Below are positions 19,400 through 29,736 of a DNA stretch of 64,000 bases, piece after piece. The stretch comes from Pseudomonas peradeniyensis (GTDB lineage Bacteria > Pseudomonadota > Gammaproteobacteria > Pseudomonadales > Pseudomonadaceae): NCBI RefSeq assembly GCF_014268935.2, contig NZ_JABWRJ020000001.1, forward strand, positions 1,178,001 to 1,242,000. Reading direction: 5' to 3'. The stretch's first letter is position 1. Every line of letters begins with the position of its first letter. The notes beneath the pieces are model-generated. The model did no database searches, had not been told where the DNA came from, and saw only the letters and a program-made list of their open reading frames with translations. The position numbers and the translations under genes were made by a program.

Positions 19400-22300
19400 G
19401 CCTGTACTTCTTCAAGCGAATTCGTAAAACCCAGTGGCTGGGCCTGTGCCTTCCGGACAATTTGAGTTTGGACACCGACGAGGACGGCCACATTCGGCCC
19501 ATGGAGCGGTTTACCTACGTGCCATCGCCGTTGCCAGAATGGGTCGACTCCGCCCGCGTACTGGTACTGGCACCCTCTGAAACAGTCATCAGACCCGTGG
19601 CGGCGCCTGCTGGCTTCGCTGATGTGAGCTGGACACCTTTTCAGCACAGCAGCACGACACTTCAGGCACTGCCACCTGAGAAAAAAGTGTCGGACCTGCT
19701 CAATGCAATGGGCGCAATGATCGAGAACCCGCTGCTGCCATTGCATTTGTACGAGGCGTATCGCGATTTTCCTGCACAAATAGAAATGGACGGCTATGTC
19801 AATGACGAAGAGGTCTGCCGTGCCTTGGTCCTTGCGGTGGGCGGGAGCGATACCCAGCAACCGATACAGGCTTACAGCGAACTGCTTTTTATCGCCGACT
19901 CGAAGAGTGGGCCTGTGGCACTGTCCGACACTGTCGACGCAGGCTCCGAGGCTCCGGCCGGGTTGCGGGTGATACCGCTGCAGTCGGCATCGGGCGTGAC
20001 ACTGCAGCTTGAGTGCGACGATAAGCGGATCACCAACGGCAATGTGGTGCCGCTGATCCAGCAACGAGGTGGTGAGGCCTCCCGCTTTGCGCCGTTCTAT
20101 CGCTGGCGTCGCGTGCTAGGCATGGGGGAGCGGCCGTCCGGTGAGTCGGGCACGGTATTGATTCCCACCGAGGTCTCTGCGGCGGCTGGCAGGGCACTTG
20201 ATAGCGCCGATTGGGCGGCCAGGCCATTTCGTATCGCTGATCGACTCGGTGAACAACAGTTGGTGGGTGAGTTGCTGAGTTACGAGGTCAAACTGTTCAA
20301 TTCGCATGGGCGCTGCACGCACGCCGGGCGTGTGATGCTCAAGCGACAACGGCTCACGCCTCCCTTGCCGCCATTGCGGGGCAACGCGCAATTGCTGCCG
20401 CCAGCGGACGGCTCGGACCTGGCAAGCTGCACCATCACGTTCGCTTTCTCCGCCGACCAACCCGATCCACTGGGGCTCAACGTCGTGGTCTATCGTCAGG
20501 ACTACCCTGTGGTGCCAACGGGCTTCTATGGCGATGACGATGACCAGGCACTGACCGTGGCACTGTCTTTGGGGGATCTCGGCGGCGAGGTGATCGGAGG
20601 GCCGTTGGCCGGTGATGTGGACAATGAAGGCGAGGTGTTGCCCAATCTGTCCGGCCATGACTTGTCCTTGCTCAAGATCACCCGCGTGACCGAGGAAACG
20701 AAGGATGCGCAAGGCCAGTCGCTACGACGTTTCGAGTTCGCCATGCCGGTGGAGGCGGGGCTTGCCACCCGCCTGTTTCTGGCTTTGCGCCGTGAAGTGG
20801 AGGGTGGTGATGCCTCACCGGAGTCGCCGGTCGTTGCCCTGCAGCATTTGACTGGACTCGGTCCGGCTGAGATCCGCAACGTACCGCACTTCGAACGTTT
20901 CTGGGCGCCACTGCCAGGGCCGACATGGCTGGGTGAGGGGGCGGCCAGGGTCATGGCAGTGGAAGACGGGCCCGCGGATATAGCGAAGGTGCGCATCGTG
21001 ATTCAGCATGCGACCGCGCACGCTGCCCTGGATGGCCAGTTGACTGGTGGCTATCGCCTGTGGGTGCGCGATGTAGTCGCCCCTGATGAGGAAACTCCTT
21101 TTCATGCCGTAGCGCTGGTGCAGGCAGTGCCTGCGCTGGTGAAGGCATACGCGCCCCTCGAGTTTGGCCGCACGTGGTCGGTGATGCGCGAGGAGGTGCC
21201 GCGCATCCTGGGCGAGGCTACCAAGCCATCGGGTGATCTGGCGCCGGCCGGATTCATCCTCATCGGCGAGCCTGCGCAACCCAGTGCAGAGGTGATCGGT
21301 GATAAAGGGGAGTCTCGCGAAAAGGCCCAGGCAGCAAGCCTTCAAGGTGCGATCAAGGCGCTGAAGGATCTCGTCGGGAAGGACAATGATGCATCACTGC
21401 TGCTCGCGGTCATTCAACAACTTCGCCGTGCGGGTTGCGCGCGCGAATACTTGCTGTCGGTCGGGAAGCGACGTGAACTGATGCAGGATTTCGTGCAGCC
21501 GCCAGGTCATTGGGTGTTCTTCTACGACCAGCAGGACAACTTGATGGGGCGTGCCATTGAATTCTGGTTGCCCGAAAAGCATGGGATGGCTGCCGACCAG
21601 TTGCCTTTCTCGCGTTACCGGATCCGGGAAGTGCCTGGCGCCCAGGACAGCGTGGCGCTGGACGACTTCGGGCGTCTGGCCTGGACATGGACGGGGATCC
21701 GCGACCTCTGGCGCCACGAACTTGAATGGGTGATCGAGGCGGTGCCCCGATATGCCCCGATCCAGCGGCAGCGCAAGGTCTTGGGGCCCGAGAACGAAAA
21801 CGAGATAACCGCCGTGCGCCGGGACGGCATTGGCCCATGGCACCGGCTTGTGGTCCCTCGACGTGCCCCGTTCACCGCGCGATTCGGGCTCGCGCAAGTG
21901 TTGGATACCGATGACGATGCCTTTGTCGTCGCCTTGGACGCACCGCAGGAATTTCGCCAGTCGCTGTACAACAGCGTCGCGCGCACGCGCCAAGGAGTAT
22001 TGCGCATGCATCCTGGTCGCGCCGCCATGACATTTCGCCATGCGGACCAGTACCAGTCCGTTCCGGAAGAACTGGTGAGTCAATGGTTGGGAAGCGGCAA
22101 CGTCGCTGCCGCAGTGCGCCCCCCGGCTGTGACCAGCACGACAAAAAATACACGGCCAGGCGCTTATGGTGAGCTTGTCTACGATGAACCACCGTGCGTG
22201 GCAATCAACGTCAGTGTCGGCGCCAGCGCTGACGACAGACACAATCCGGAACTCGTTGCCATTGGCCCACTTACCCGCCGGCGTTCACACATACCGGACG

Positions 22301-22800
22301 TGCCAAGGGAAATCGTGGTGAAGAAAGAGCTTCCATACATGCATATCGGTATTCCGCTGGCACGGTTGGGGTGGTTCTACGGTGGTCGCAGCCAGCCGAG
22401 CATCAAGCAGTTCAGCAACATCATCGACCCTGCCCTGAGTCCATTCGGCGATCACCCGCTGCTGCGCTTGCCCGACCCCGACGCCGAGCTGTTGCTGTAC
22501 TTCAGGTTCACCGACATGCCGCTAACCCTGGTGGCGCACTTTCGCGGCAATGGCTTCAAGAGCGGGGCAGGCGGCAAACCGGTGGACTGGATCCTGCCAA
22601 GCGAGTTTACCGACCCTGGGGCTATCTCCCTGCCTTGGGGCGAAATACGCATTTCACTCAATCTCAAGATGGATATCAGTTTCTCGGCTACCGGTGATCT
22701 GCATTTCGTCATGGACGTCAAGGTCGCCCCACCACAACAGGTCATAGCGCAGTGGCGCTGCGAAGGACTGGCCGTTGCGCCCATTTTCTGGGAGACGTGA
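19396..22800 (+). CDS. Very large protein of unknown function (1134 aa), island cassette gene 3
   Basis: 1134 residues starting MSLYFFKRIRKTQWLGLC, with no signal peptide or TM segment. It looks like several beta-sandwich-like modules joined by acidic linkers; a DDDDQAL loop lies near residue 375 and a short helical, Lys-rich insert (DKGESREKAQAASLQGAIKA) near 635. Pro- and Trp-rich stretches occur throughout (PPGHWVFFYDQQDNLMG). No nucleotide-binding, protease or nuclease motif was found by eye. Start and stop are tightly set between neighbours (4 bp overlap before, 2 bp gap after). Function unknown; the operon structure suggests it works with the 838 and 1383 aa proteins. Confidence 0.8.
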   Translation: MSLYFFKRIRKTQWLGLCLPDNLSLDTDEDGHIRPMERFTYVPSPLPEWVDSARVLVLAPSETVIRPVAAPAGFADVSWTPFQHSSTTLQALPPEKKVSDLLNAMGAMIENPLLPLHLYEAYRDFPAQIEMDGYVNDEEVCRALVLAVGGSDTQQPIQAYSELLFIADSKSGPVALSDTVDAGSEAPAGLRVIPLQSASGVTLQLECDDKRITNGNVVPLIQQRGGEASRFAPFYRWRRVLGMGERPSGESGTVLIPTEVSAAAGRALDSADWAARPFRIADRLGEQQLVGELLSYEVKLFNSHGRCTHAGRVMLKRQRLTPPLPPLRGNAQLLPPADGSDLASCTITFAFSADQPDPLGLNVVVYRQDYPVVPTGFYGDDDDQALTVALSLGDLGGEVIGGPLAGDVDNEGEVLPNLSGHDLSLLKITRVTEETKDAQGQSLRRFEFAMPVEAGLATRLFLALRREVEGGDASPESPVVALQHLTGLGPAEIRNVPHFERFWAPLPGPTWLGEGAARVMAVEDGPADIAKVRIVIQHATAHAALDGQLTGGYRLWVRDVVAPDEETPFHAVALVQAVPALVKAYAPLEFGRTWSVMREEVPRILGEATKPSGDLAPAGFILIGEPAQPSAEVIGDKGESREKAQAASLQGAIKALKDLVGKDNDASLLLAVIQQLRRAGCAREYLLSVGKRRELMQDFVQPPGHWVFFYDQQDNLMGRAIEFWLPEKHGMAADQLPFSRYRIREVPGAQDSVALDDFGRLAWTWTGIRDLWRHELEWVIEAVPRYAPIQRQRKVLGPENENEITAVRRDGIGPWHRLVVPRRAPFTARFGLAQVLDTDDDAFVVALDAPQEFRQSLYNSVARTRQGVLRMHPGRAAMTFRHADQYQSVPEELVSQWLGSGNVAAAVRPPAVTSTTKNTRPGAYGELVYDEPPCVAINVSVGASADDRHNPELVAIGPLTRRRSHIPDVPREIVVKKELPYMHIGIPLARLGWFYGGRSQPSIKQFSNIIDPALSPFGDHPLLRLPDPDAELLLYFRFTDMPLTLVAHFRGNGFKSGAGGKPVDWILPSEFTDPGAISLPWGEIRISLNLKMDISFSATGDLHFVMDVKVAPPQQVIAQWRCEGLAVAPIFWET

Positions 22801-22802
22801 AC

Positions 22803-25800
22803 ATGACTGATGAAAGCGCAAAACCCCTGCCTGCCCCAGCGGGTGTCAAAGAGGGGCTGACGAGCGAATCCACCTCGATCGACTGGTTCGACGGCAAACG
22901 CGAGGTTGATGTCCTCTACGTCGCCAATGGCCGAACTGTCGCGCTGGGTGAACTGGTGGCGGGCAAGGATGGCGTTGCCAGCGCTTATGGTGTCTGGAAA
23001 GACGGCATTGTCACACGCACGGTTCAGCAGGTACCTTTCAGATTCGTGTCCGGCCGCTGGTTGTCCAGCAAGCCGATGGTGGCTGAAACCCTGCTGTCGC
23101 GCGCGTTGACCAGGTTTTTACCCGACCCGGAGCAAGCGCGGTCACTGAGGGTCGACGATCGCGCCGTCCTTGGGCTGGGAGCCCCAGCAGAGAGGACTAC
23201 CAAGGACGCAGACAACTGGTCCGTAGCCGTTACCGGCGAGTTGGCGGTACCTGGGCTCCTCGAGCAGATTCAGCTGCGTCCTGATGTTGTCAGCTTGCAA
23301 GACGGCACCCTTGAGCTTCTGGAGCGCGGTGCAGATGCCACAGGCTCCGACACGCTGACCCTTGAGCTGAAACTCGATTCTCCCTTGGACAGGATACCCA
23401 AGCCGGCGATTTCGCTGGATTACGCTGTCTCGCTGTTGCTTGACGAGAAAGTGGACGGTGCCTGGGAGCGGCCGTCGCCCCTGTGGTTGCCCAGCACAAC
23501 GGGGTGGCTGCGCATAGAACAGGGTGGGCAGGGGCGTTCACCTTATCGGTTTTTCAGCGAGAGCCGAAACATCGACGTGCGGCGTTGGTTCCCCGCGCTG
23601 GGCGACAGCGCGTCCGTGCGGCTGATGCTGGACCAGAGCGGAGCAAAGACACTTACGATACGCGAAAGTACGCCTGGTCAAGGCGCCACCCTTACCTTGA
23701 CGGTCAAGCGCCCGGCGCTGGTGTTCGTGCTGCCTGGTTTAGCGGTCGACGGTGCCGACTTGCCAGTGCCCACGCTGCCACCAGGGGCCGCCGCCATCGC
23801 GCGGGCAGTCCCGTTGCAGCTGGTGCCGGGGCATTTGTGCGACGACGATGCCGGCGCTTGGTCACTCGCGGTAGGCGCGCAGATGATCTTGCGCTGGAAG
23901 GCGCCTGGCAAGAACGGCAGTTCGAACCTGACGCATTTCACCCGTCACGGAAACTGGGTGCTTCCTCCCGCTGCTGCAGTGAACGATGTGCCAGGTGTTT
24001 CCCCATTGCGCATATTGGTCCCGATGCTGACCGACGAGCCGACCCTGCAGTTCAGGCTTCGAGCCGGCAATGGCACCTCTGCGGTATTCATCGAGGCACC
24101 CGATTTCAACAAGATGTCCGCGCAAGCAACCGATCTGGGGCCGCTGGCCAGCTTTTCAGCGAACATCGGTACTGGCGATGCCCAGGTCAAGGAAATGTGG
24201 CCTGGAGGGGCCGAGGACTTGGTCGCCGAGCCCGCTGTGCTGCGTGCGGCCTACCGAACGCTGTCGGCGGGCATGGCGGTCGAGGAGGGCTTTGCGTCGT
24301 TTTACGCTACCCGTGTGCGCAGAGGCATTCCTTCGCCCGAAGCCGACCTTGCGTCTTCTGAGGTAACTCCCGAGGACATGACGCTAGACAGGGGCTGGGC
24401 TTATCGTCCGGGCGGAAAGCGTCCCGAGCAGCGCTACGAGCATTCCTCGCAGTGGCCTGGAGGTCGCTTCGGCTGGATGGATATGCAGTTTCTTTCACCG
24501 TCCAAAGTGGCTTCCTTGGTGACCGACACTGTCCCTGGCGCTCTGGCGTGGGGGCAAATGCAGCACAAGGACGGCCAATACACGCCAACGCAGTGGATCA
24601 GGCTGAGTGACGACTCGTTGATACAGTTGACGAAGTCGCCGGAAGTCTCCGAGGAAAGCGCGTTCAAGGCGTTGGCGGCAAAGGATATCGTGCTTGAACC
24701 GCAGCGTTTGTTCGACGACGTGTCGCAAAAGCAATGGGGCCTTGGGCAGTTGAGCATGCTCGAAAGCATCAGTGAAGGGGGCGGCAAGCTGGAACTGCGC
24801 GTCGGCGACCATTCGATCGAGGTGACGAAACTACGTGGCGTGAACCGGGTCGTGGTGGCCGATGCGAAAAGCCGGGCAGTGACGATCAGCATGGCACCCT
24901 CTCTCAGTACGGTCAGCCTGAATCGAATCTACCTGGAACTCGAACGTCGCGGAGGGCGCCTGGTGGTTGTCCGGGGCATGCTCGGCTGGAGTGCGAGTGA
25001 GGTATTCGGCTGGAAGACAAAAGCTGATGCGACGTTCCATGTCACGGAGCGCTTCGAACGGGTGGGTGGGGTGCTGCAGCGCTCGGTGGAGTTCAACGGT
25101 GTGCTGTCACGCCAGTTGGAGAAGACCAAGCAGTCAGTGGACATGTATTTCTGGGATACAGTGCAAAAGCCAGGGTCCACGACCCTGCGGGTCATCTGTC
25201 ACTATAAGTTGCAGCAAAAAGATTACTTGAGGTCGATTTGTGCATTGCAGGATGCACGTTTGCAACCGGACGATACGCTGGATCTGTCAGCCGATATCGT
25301 CATCCTGAGCAAGCCCAAAAAGGACGACAGCACGAGCCTGTCAGATCCCTGGGCGCCGGATCGACGTAAGCTCTACCAACTGCGAATTCATAGCCGGCCG
25401 GCCAATTACGCTTTCGCAGGTTTCCTGCGTATCCGAATGGCCGAGACCGACGCCGTCCCCGGTGAGTTTATCGACACCAAGGAGTCGTTACGGATCGTTC
25501 CCGCCTGGGACTTTAGTGAGCGCGACCTGGTGCCATGGTTCGCCACGGACAGCGTCATCCCTTTGCCCGAAAGAGATGCCTGGACCAGCGCCGGCCTTCT
25601 GCGCACCGAGCCCGCAAAGAAAATGACGAACAGCACGAAACTGAACCTCATGTTGTACGCATTCGATGATGAATGGGGACCGTCTTATGCCGCCACGCTG
25701 ATCGGAACCCCGGATGGAGATACGGGCCTTCCGCTATGGGTGCCGTCGCCAGTTCAAATACCGCAGGCAAGTAACCCAGTACCCGCCGAGCCAGCCGCAG

Positions 25801-26954
25801 GAGGCGCTGTAGTGCCAAACACCCTGGCACGGCTGTGGTTGTTCGATCCAGGCGCGCGCATGATCGCGCAATGGCCGGTCAGCGAAGGTGCCGACGGCGC
25901 GACAACGGCGAAACAGAAGGCCTTGCAGCGGCTTTGGCGCATGGGCTGGACCCGTGAGGCGGTCCTCGAGCTGCCGTCCAGCGTTGACGATAAAGTCGAA
26001 TGGGTAGTAGTCGACTCGCCATTGCTGAATCGCGGCGCGTCCTTGGCCTGGTTCGCAGGGGCCCTTGCGCCCCAGGCGCGTTACCCGGCCGATGTGTTGC
26101 CCGCCACCCGTCAGGTGCCGCAAACCAGCCGAGGCAATCAGCAAAGTTATGCGTTGCAAGTTGAGTTCGAGCAGGATCTTCCTCCCAGCAAGGCCGGCGT
26201 GAGTCTTGTGCGCGATAACGGCAACCCCGGACTCGACAAGCAGGCACCCGAAGGTCTGACGTTGCGCAGCGCTGGTATGCGGGTGGGGGTGCGGCACAAG
26301 ATCGTGCCCTATGGGGGCATGGCAAAGGGAGCAATAGCGACCGCACCGCTTGCTTGGCCGAAACGGCAGAATGGCGCTTTGTTGTCGTTGGATCGCGGTT
26401 GGCTGTCCTGGCGATTGGAAAAAGTGGACTTGACGGAAGCCAATCTCAAACCGCTGCCGGAGGGGAGCTTGCAGTACACCGCTCCTGATTCTTATACCGA
26501 GTTGCGCATCGCGGGTGCAGTGCCCGGCCTGATGCGACAGACTGCCGATGATCGCTGGCTACCTGTTGGCGACAATGAATGGTTGCCATTGCAAGCCAGC
26601 GTCATCATCTTGAAACTTACCGAAGAACCCGCGCGCTGGCGCACAATGTCCGTGACACTCCGCGCGCAACCGTCAGGTTTGCCTCCGATCGAAGAGATCA
26701 AGACCCTGTTCCCAACAGGAAGTAGCCGCCTGGTTGGAGTGTTTGATCACCAAGACCAGCTGATTGCCTTCGGTGAGGAGCAGGCATTCTACACCTACAC
26801 TGCGCCGGAAACGCCGGCGCCTGCTGGTCTGTCAACCTGGACGCTCAATTGCGCAATGGAGCTTTCACCGCAACAGGCTGCGACGGTGAAACGGGTGATC
26901 ACGATCGACTTGGATGGGCAAACTATTCAATCGTTGATGCCTCAACAGTTGTGA
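22803..26954 (+). CDS. Very large protein of unknown function (1383 aa), island cassette gene 4
   Basis: 1383 residues. The ATG at 22803 is preceded by GGGAG (ctgggagacgtgaacATG) and lies 2 bp after the previous stop. There is no signal peptide, TM helix or P-loop. The N-terminus is Pro/Ser/Glu-rich and flexible, and the rest alternates beta-like segments with loops. Trp-rich motifs recur ([35 protein letters not shown]). A low-complexity Pro/Ala linker ([18 protein letters not shown]) near residues 995-1013 separates a C-terminal part of ~370 residues. No family is recognised. The cassette seems to end here, 84 bp before the macB fragment; no clear terminator was found. Confidence 0.8.
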   Translation: MTDESAKPLPAPAGVKEGLTSESTSIDWFDGKREVDVLYVANGRTVALGELVAGKDGVASAYGVWKDGIVTRTVQQVPFRFVSGRWLSSKPMVAETLLSRALTRFLPDPEQARSLRVDDRAVLGLGAPAERTTKDADNWSVAVTGELAVPGLLEQIQLRPDVVSLQDGTLELLERGADATGSDTLTLELKLDSPLDRIPKPAISLDYAVSLLLDEKVDGAWERPSPLWLPSTTGWLRIEQGGQGRSPYRFFSESRNIDVRRWFPALGDSASVRLMLDQSGAKTLTIRESTPGQGATLTLTVKRPALVFVLPGLAVDGADLPVPTLPPGAAAIARAVPLQLVPGHLCDDDAGAWSLAVGAQMILRWKAPGKNGSSNLTHFTRHGNWVLPPAAAVNDVPGVSPLRILVPMLTDEPTLQFRLRAGNGTSAVFIEAPDFNKMSAQATDLGPLASFSANIGTGDAQVKEMWPGGAEDLVAEPAVLRAAYRTLSAGMAVEEGFASFYATRVRRGIPSPEADLASSEVTPEDMTLDRGWAYRPGGKRPEQRYEHSSQWPGGRFGWMDMQFLSPSKVASLVTDTVPGALAWGQMQHKDGQYTPTQWIRLSDDSLIQLTKSPEVSEESAFKALAAKDIVLEPQRLFDDVSQKQWGLGQLSMLESISEGGGKLELRVGDHSIEVTKLRGVNRVVVADAKSRAVTISMAPSLSTVSLNRIYLELERRGGRLVVVRGMLGWSASEVFGWKTKADATFHVTERFERVGGVLQRSVEFNGVLSRQLEKTKQSVDMYFWDTVQKPGSTTLRVICHYKLQQKDYLRSICALQDARLQPDDTLDLSADIVILSKPKKDDSTSLSDPWAPDRRKLYQLRIHSRPANYAFAGFLRIRMAETDAVPGEFIDTKESLRIVPAWDFSERDLVPWFATDSVIPLPERDAWTSAGLLRTEPAKKMTNSTKLNLMLYAFDDEWGPSYAATLIGTPDGDTGLPLWVPSPVQIPQASNPVPAEPAAGGAVVPNTLARLWLFDPGARMIAQWPVSEGADGATTAKQKALQRLWRMGWTREAVLELPSSVDDKVEWVVVDSPLLNRGASLAWFAGALAPQARYPADVLPATRQVPQTSRGNQQSYALQVEFEQDLPPSKAGVSLVRDNGNPGLDKQAPEGLTLRSAGMRVGVRHKIVPYGGMAKGAIATAPLAWPKRQNGALLSLDRGWLSWRLEKVDLTEANLKPLPEGSLQYTAPDSYTELRIAGAVPGLMRQTADDRWLPVGDNEWLPLQASVIILKLTEEPARWRTMSVTLRAQPSGLPPIEEIKTLFPTGSSRLVGVFDHQDQLIAFGEEQAFYTYTAPETPAPAGLSTWTLNCAMELSPQQAATVKRVITIDLDGQTIQSLMPQQL

Positions 26955-27038
26955 CAGAGGAAGAACCGGTGTGCCTTGCTTCGCGTCGGCGCCAGCAGTC
27001 ATCACCGTCACGTCGAGCTGAACGAGACGTCGAGGACC

Positions 27039-27445
27039 GTGCCGGAAACCAGCCGCTCGCTGACCCTGCTGTTGTCGCTGATCGCGGTGATTTCGCTTGT
27101 GGTGGGGGGATCGGGGTGATGAACATCATGCTGGTGTCGGTCACCGAGCGGACCCGGGAGATTGGCATTCGCATGGCGGTGGGGGCGCGGCAGTCCGACA
27201 TCCGCCAGCAGTTTCTGGTGGAGGCGGTGATGGTCTGTCTGATCGGTGGGGTGATCGGGATCGGGTTGTCCTATGGGATCGGGTATCTGTTTGCCTTGTT
27301 CGTCAAGCAGTGGGAGATGGTGTTTTCGTTGGGGTCGGTTGTTACGGCGTTTGTTTGTTCTACGTTGATTGGGATTGTGTTTGGGTTTGTGCCGGCTCGG
27401 AATGCGGCGCGGTTGGATCCTATTGAGGCGTTGGCTCGGGATTAG
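27039..27445 (+). pseudogene. Duplicated 3' fragment of macB at the right edge of the island
   Basis: This sequence matches the last ~400 bp of macB (12490-12891). Homology begins abruptly near ACCGTGC at 27039. One G is missing in the run at 27100-27110 (gtggggggatc against gtgggggggatc), so the first ~20 codons and the remainder are in different frames. The 339 bp after it appear identical to the intact gene apart from the last stop base (TAG for TAA). There is no start, no ATPase and no first TM segments, so it cannot encode a transporter. A longer frame running through it from 26849 is chimeric with the end of the preceding gene. Confidence 0.93.
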
Positions 27446-27568
27446 GATATACTGGTTTTTTGGTTTGAGTTGGTTTTGATAGTTGTGTGTGCATTCATTT
27501 GCGATGTCGACGCTTATTCACCTTTCCGCCCTTACGTGAACTGACCCCCGAAAGTTGGACAGGGTACG

Positions 27569-28363
27569 CTATGGGTTCAGCGCTTGGGTCCGAAATTGTA
27601 CCGGACTCAAGCCATTTAGTCTGAGACTGATGCGTTCTTGGTTGTAGTAAGCGATGTAATCCTCTAGCCCTGATGCCAGTTGTTCAACACTCTCAAACGA
27701 TTCCAGATAAAAGAACTCGCTCTTGAGCGTGCCAAAAAAGCTTTCCATCGCGGCGTTGTCCAGGCAGTTTCCCTTTCGCGACATGCTCTGCTCGATATTC
27801 TTCCCGGCCAACATGTGCCGGTAAGCTGGCTGCTGATACTGCCAGCCTTGATCGGAGTGCAATATTGGTTTGTCATCTTGATTCAGCCGCTCGAAAGCTT
27901 GCTCCAGCATTGTCGAAACCATCCTGAACTCAGGGCGTCGGTTGATCTGATAAGCGAGGATCTCGCCGTTGTACAGGTCCATCACCGGCGAAAGAAATAG
28001 CTTCTGGCCCTTTACCTTGAACTCTGTCACGTCGGTTACCCATTTTTGATTAGGGGCCTGCGCCTTGAATTCACGCTTGAGCAAATCAGATGCAACAAGC
28101 CCCTCGGAGCCTCGATACGAGCGATATTTCTTCACTTTGACTAGCGATTTGAGGCCCATCAACTGCATCAGCCGCTGCACCTTCTTGTGATTGATCACCT
28201 CGGCATTGTGCCCAAGAACCGCAGTGATACGGCGGTAGCCATACCGCCCCTTATGCTGGTGATAGACCCTGTCGATGCGTTCCTTGAGGGCAGCATGCCT
28301 GTCGGTCTGCAACACTTTGCTTTGGTAGTAAAAGGTACTGCGTGCCAGGCCTGCAGCGCGCAA
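27569..28363 (-). CDS. IS3-family transposase OrfB (DDE integrase)
   Basis: 264 residues as an independent frame. The rve-type catalytic domain shows the DDE set: Asp in WVTDVTEF, Asp in LHSDQGWQYQ and Glu in DNAAMESFFG. The N-terminal HTH_21-like region contains a KGRYGYRRI motif. The frame is open upstream of the first Met back into orfA (reading RREHRLALLLRAAG), which indicates that the active enzyme is an OrfAB fusion made by -1 frameshifting near the A-rich site AAGAAAACG at about 28407-28415. Confidence 0.92.
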   Translation of the reverse strand: MRAAGLARSTFYYQSKVLQTDRHAALKERIDRVYHQHKGRYGYRRITAVLGHNAEVINHKKVQRLMQLMGLKSLVKVKKYRSYRGSEGLVASDLLKREFKAQAPNQKWVTDVTEFKVKGQKLFLSPVMDLYNGEILAYQINRRPEFRMVSTMLEQAFERLNQDDKPILHSDQGWQYQQPAYRHMLAGKNIEQSMSRKGNCLDNAAMESFFGTLKSEFFYLESFESVEQLASGLEDYIAYYNQERISLRLNGLSPVQFRTQALNP

Positions 28364-28389
28364 CAGCAGAGCGAGTCGATGCTCACGCC

Positions 28390-28932
28390 TTAATCCTTGG
28401 ACAGCTTGCGTTTTCTTGCCTGCGCAGTGCGTGGGTCCGCTTGGATCAAGGCATCGAGCTTTTTTAGATAGGCATTCTCCGCGCGCAGATATTCCAGCTC
28501 TTCGAGCATTTGCTCAGGCGTGAGCTCACGATCCGAAGGTGCAGAAGGTCCTGCGCTGGATTGCTTTGATGGCTTGCGGGGCATGTTTAACTCTCGGGCA
28601 CGGTTCGGATGAAGGGCTTCTATTCCGCCTTCATCGTACAGCCTTTTCCATTGCCTGATGCTGCTCGGCCCACGGATATCAAACCTTACGCATGCTTGCT
28701 GAGCAGACAGCCCGTCTTGCTCGATGCATTGCAAAACCTTTAATTTGAACTGAGCATCGTAGTGACTGTACTTGGGAATCAAACCGGCTGCGCCGTGTTT
28801 CTCATAGCCCTTTACCCAGCGGCGCAGCAGCGAAGGGCTCAGCTCATGCTTCAGTGCCACTTCATGAACACTGCGGGCAGAAAGGCACTCTTCGATGAGT
28901 GCCTGCTTGAGCGCCAGGTTGTATTTCGTCAT
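28390..28932 (-). CDS. IS3-family OrfA (DNA-binding, leucine-zipper protein)
   Basis: 180 residues from the ATG at 28932, which has GGAGGG 6 bp upstream; a longer frame starts with TTG inside the inverted repeat. Two helix-turn-helix units are visible (SARSVHEVALKHELSPSLLR and a second around GLSAQQACVRFDIRG). A leucine-rich coiled coil near the C-terminus (MLEELEYLRAENAYLKKLD) is typical of IS150-type OrfA. It binds the terminal repeats and supplies the N-terminus of the OrfAB fusion. Confidence 0.9.
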   Translation of the reverse strand: MTKYNLALKQALIEECLSARSVHEVALKHELSPSLLRRWVKGYEKHGAAGLIPKYSHYDAQFKLKVLQCIEQDGLSAQQACVRFDIRGPSSIRQWKRLYDEGGIEALHPNRARELNMPRKPSKQSSAGPSAPSDRELTPEQMLEELEYLRAENAYLKKLDALIQADPRTAQARKRKLSKD

Positions 28933-29389
28933 GGAACACCCTCCAAGGGATAAGGTGTCCAACTTTCGGGGGTCAGTTCAACGGCGGGTAACTTTTTGAA
29001 GGATCAAAAAGTCACCAAAAAATCCTCGCTCCATTCATCCGGCCCTCCGCTTCGCTCCGGGTTCCCTCACTCCGGCCTTGCTCCCGGGAGGACCGCGCTG
29101 CAGGGCCCATCCTGGGCCCCAGCGCTTGACGGGCATCCATGCCCGTCACCTCCCTCCGCAAGGCCTGCGTTCGGCCTCCTGAAGTCGCGAAGTTACGAGC
29201 GGCGCCTGGACTGGCGCAGCTGTCGCTAGTTGGAGATTAATTAATCTCTCGATCCCATCGCGGGGCAAGCCCGCTCCCACGCAATAGTCGCCGTTATATA
29301 GATCCCTGTAGGAGCGGGCTTGAACTGGCCTAATGATTTTGGACACCTTCATCGGGCGCTATGATGGCGCCCAATTGGAGGCAAAATCA

Positions 29390-29692
29390 GTGCGTAAATC
29401 TTATTCAAGAGAATACAAAGTCCAAGCTGCCGAAATGGTGCTGGACGGTGGGCAGTCAGTTCCTGAGGTCTGTGCCGCCCTTGGGCTGGGCCCTACCGCG
29501 CTTCGCCGCTGGGTTGACCAGGTACGTGAAGAGAGAGCCGGCAAGGTTCCGGCTGGAGCCAAAGCGATCACACCCGAGCAGCAACGAATTGAAGAACTCG
29601 AAGCGCTGGTTCGGCAAAAGGATCGGGATATCGAAATCCTAAAAAAGGCCAGTGCTCTCCTGCTTCGGGACTCCAAAGATCGTTCTCGCTGA
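29390..29692 (+). CDS. IS3-family OrfA of the second element
   Basis: 100 residues from GTG at 29390, preceded by GGAGG (ttggaggcaaaatcaGTG). Earlier in-frame ATGs lie in the terminal repeat without a ribosome site. It has an HTH of the transposase_8 type (SREYKVQAAEMVLDGGQS) followed by a coiled coil (QQRIEELEALVRQKDRDIEI). The ending ILKKASALLLRDSK is the usual IS3 OrfA C-terminus before the frameshift into orfB. Confidence 0.9.
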   Translation: MRKSYSREYKVQAAEMVLDGGQSVPEVCAALGLGPTALRRWVDQVREERAGKVPAGAKAITPEQQRIEELEALVRQKDRDIEILKKASALLLRDSKDRSR

Positions 29693-29736
29693 TCAACGAG
29701 CTGAGTGAGCAATACCCTGTTGTCGACTGCTGCCGC

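Larger units (their letters stand above)
27537..28980 (-). mobile_element. Complete IS3-family insertion sequence (IS150-like), 1444 bp
   Basis: The ends are 25 bp perfect inverted repeats (27537-27561 and 28956-28980) beginning TGAACTGACCCCCGAAAG. The element is flanked by the 3 bp duplication ACG (27534-27536 and 28981-28983), and the uninterrupted target is seen at 13004-13006 in the left repeat. It carries orfA and orfB in the usual overlapping-frame arrangement. Both ends and both frames are intact, so it may still be active. Confidence 0.93.

Noticed and set aside
26849..27445. Candidate 198 aa transporter protein
   Set aside because: Chimera of the out-of-frame end of the 1383 aa gene and a macB tail. 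No ATPase and no start signal.
12490..27445. Site-specific genomic island with attL/attR
   Set aside because: No integrase, recombinase or tRNA target is seen. The long repeats fit homologous recombination better.
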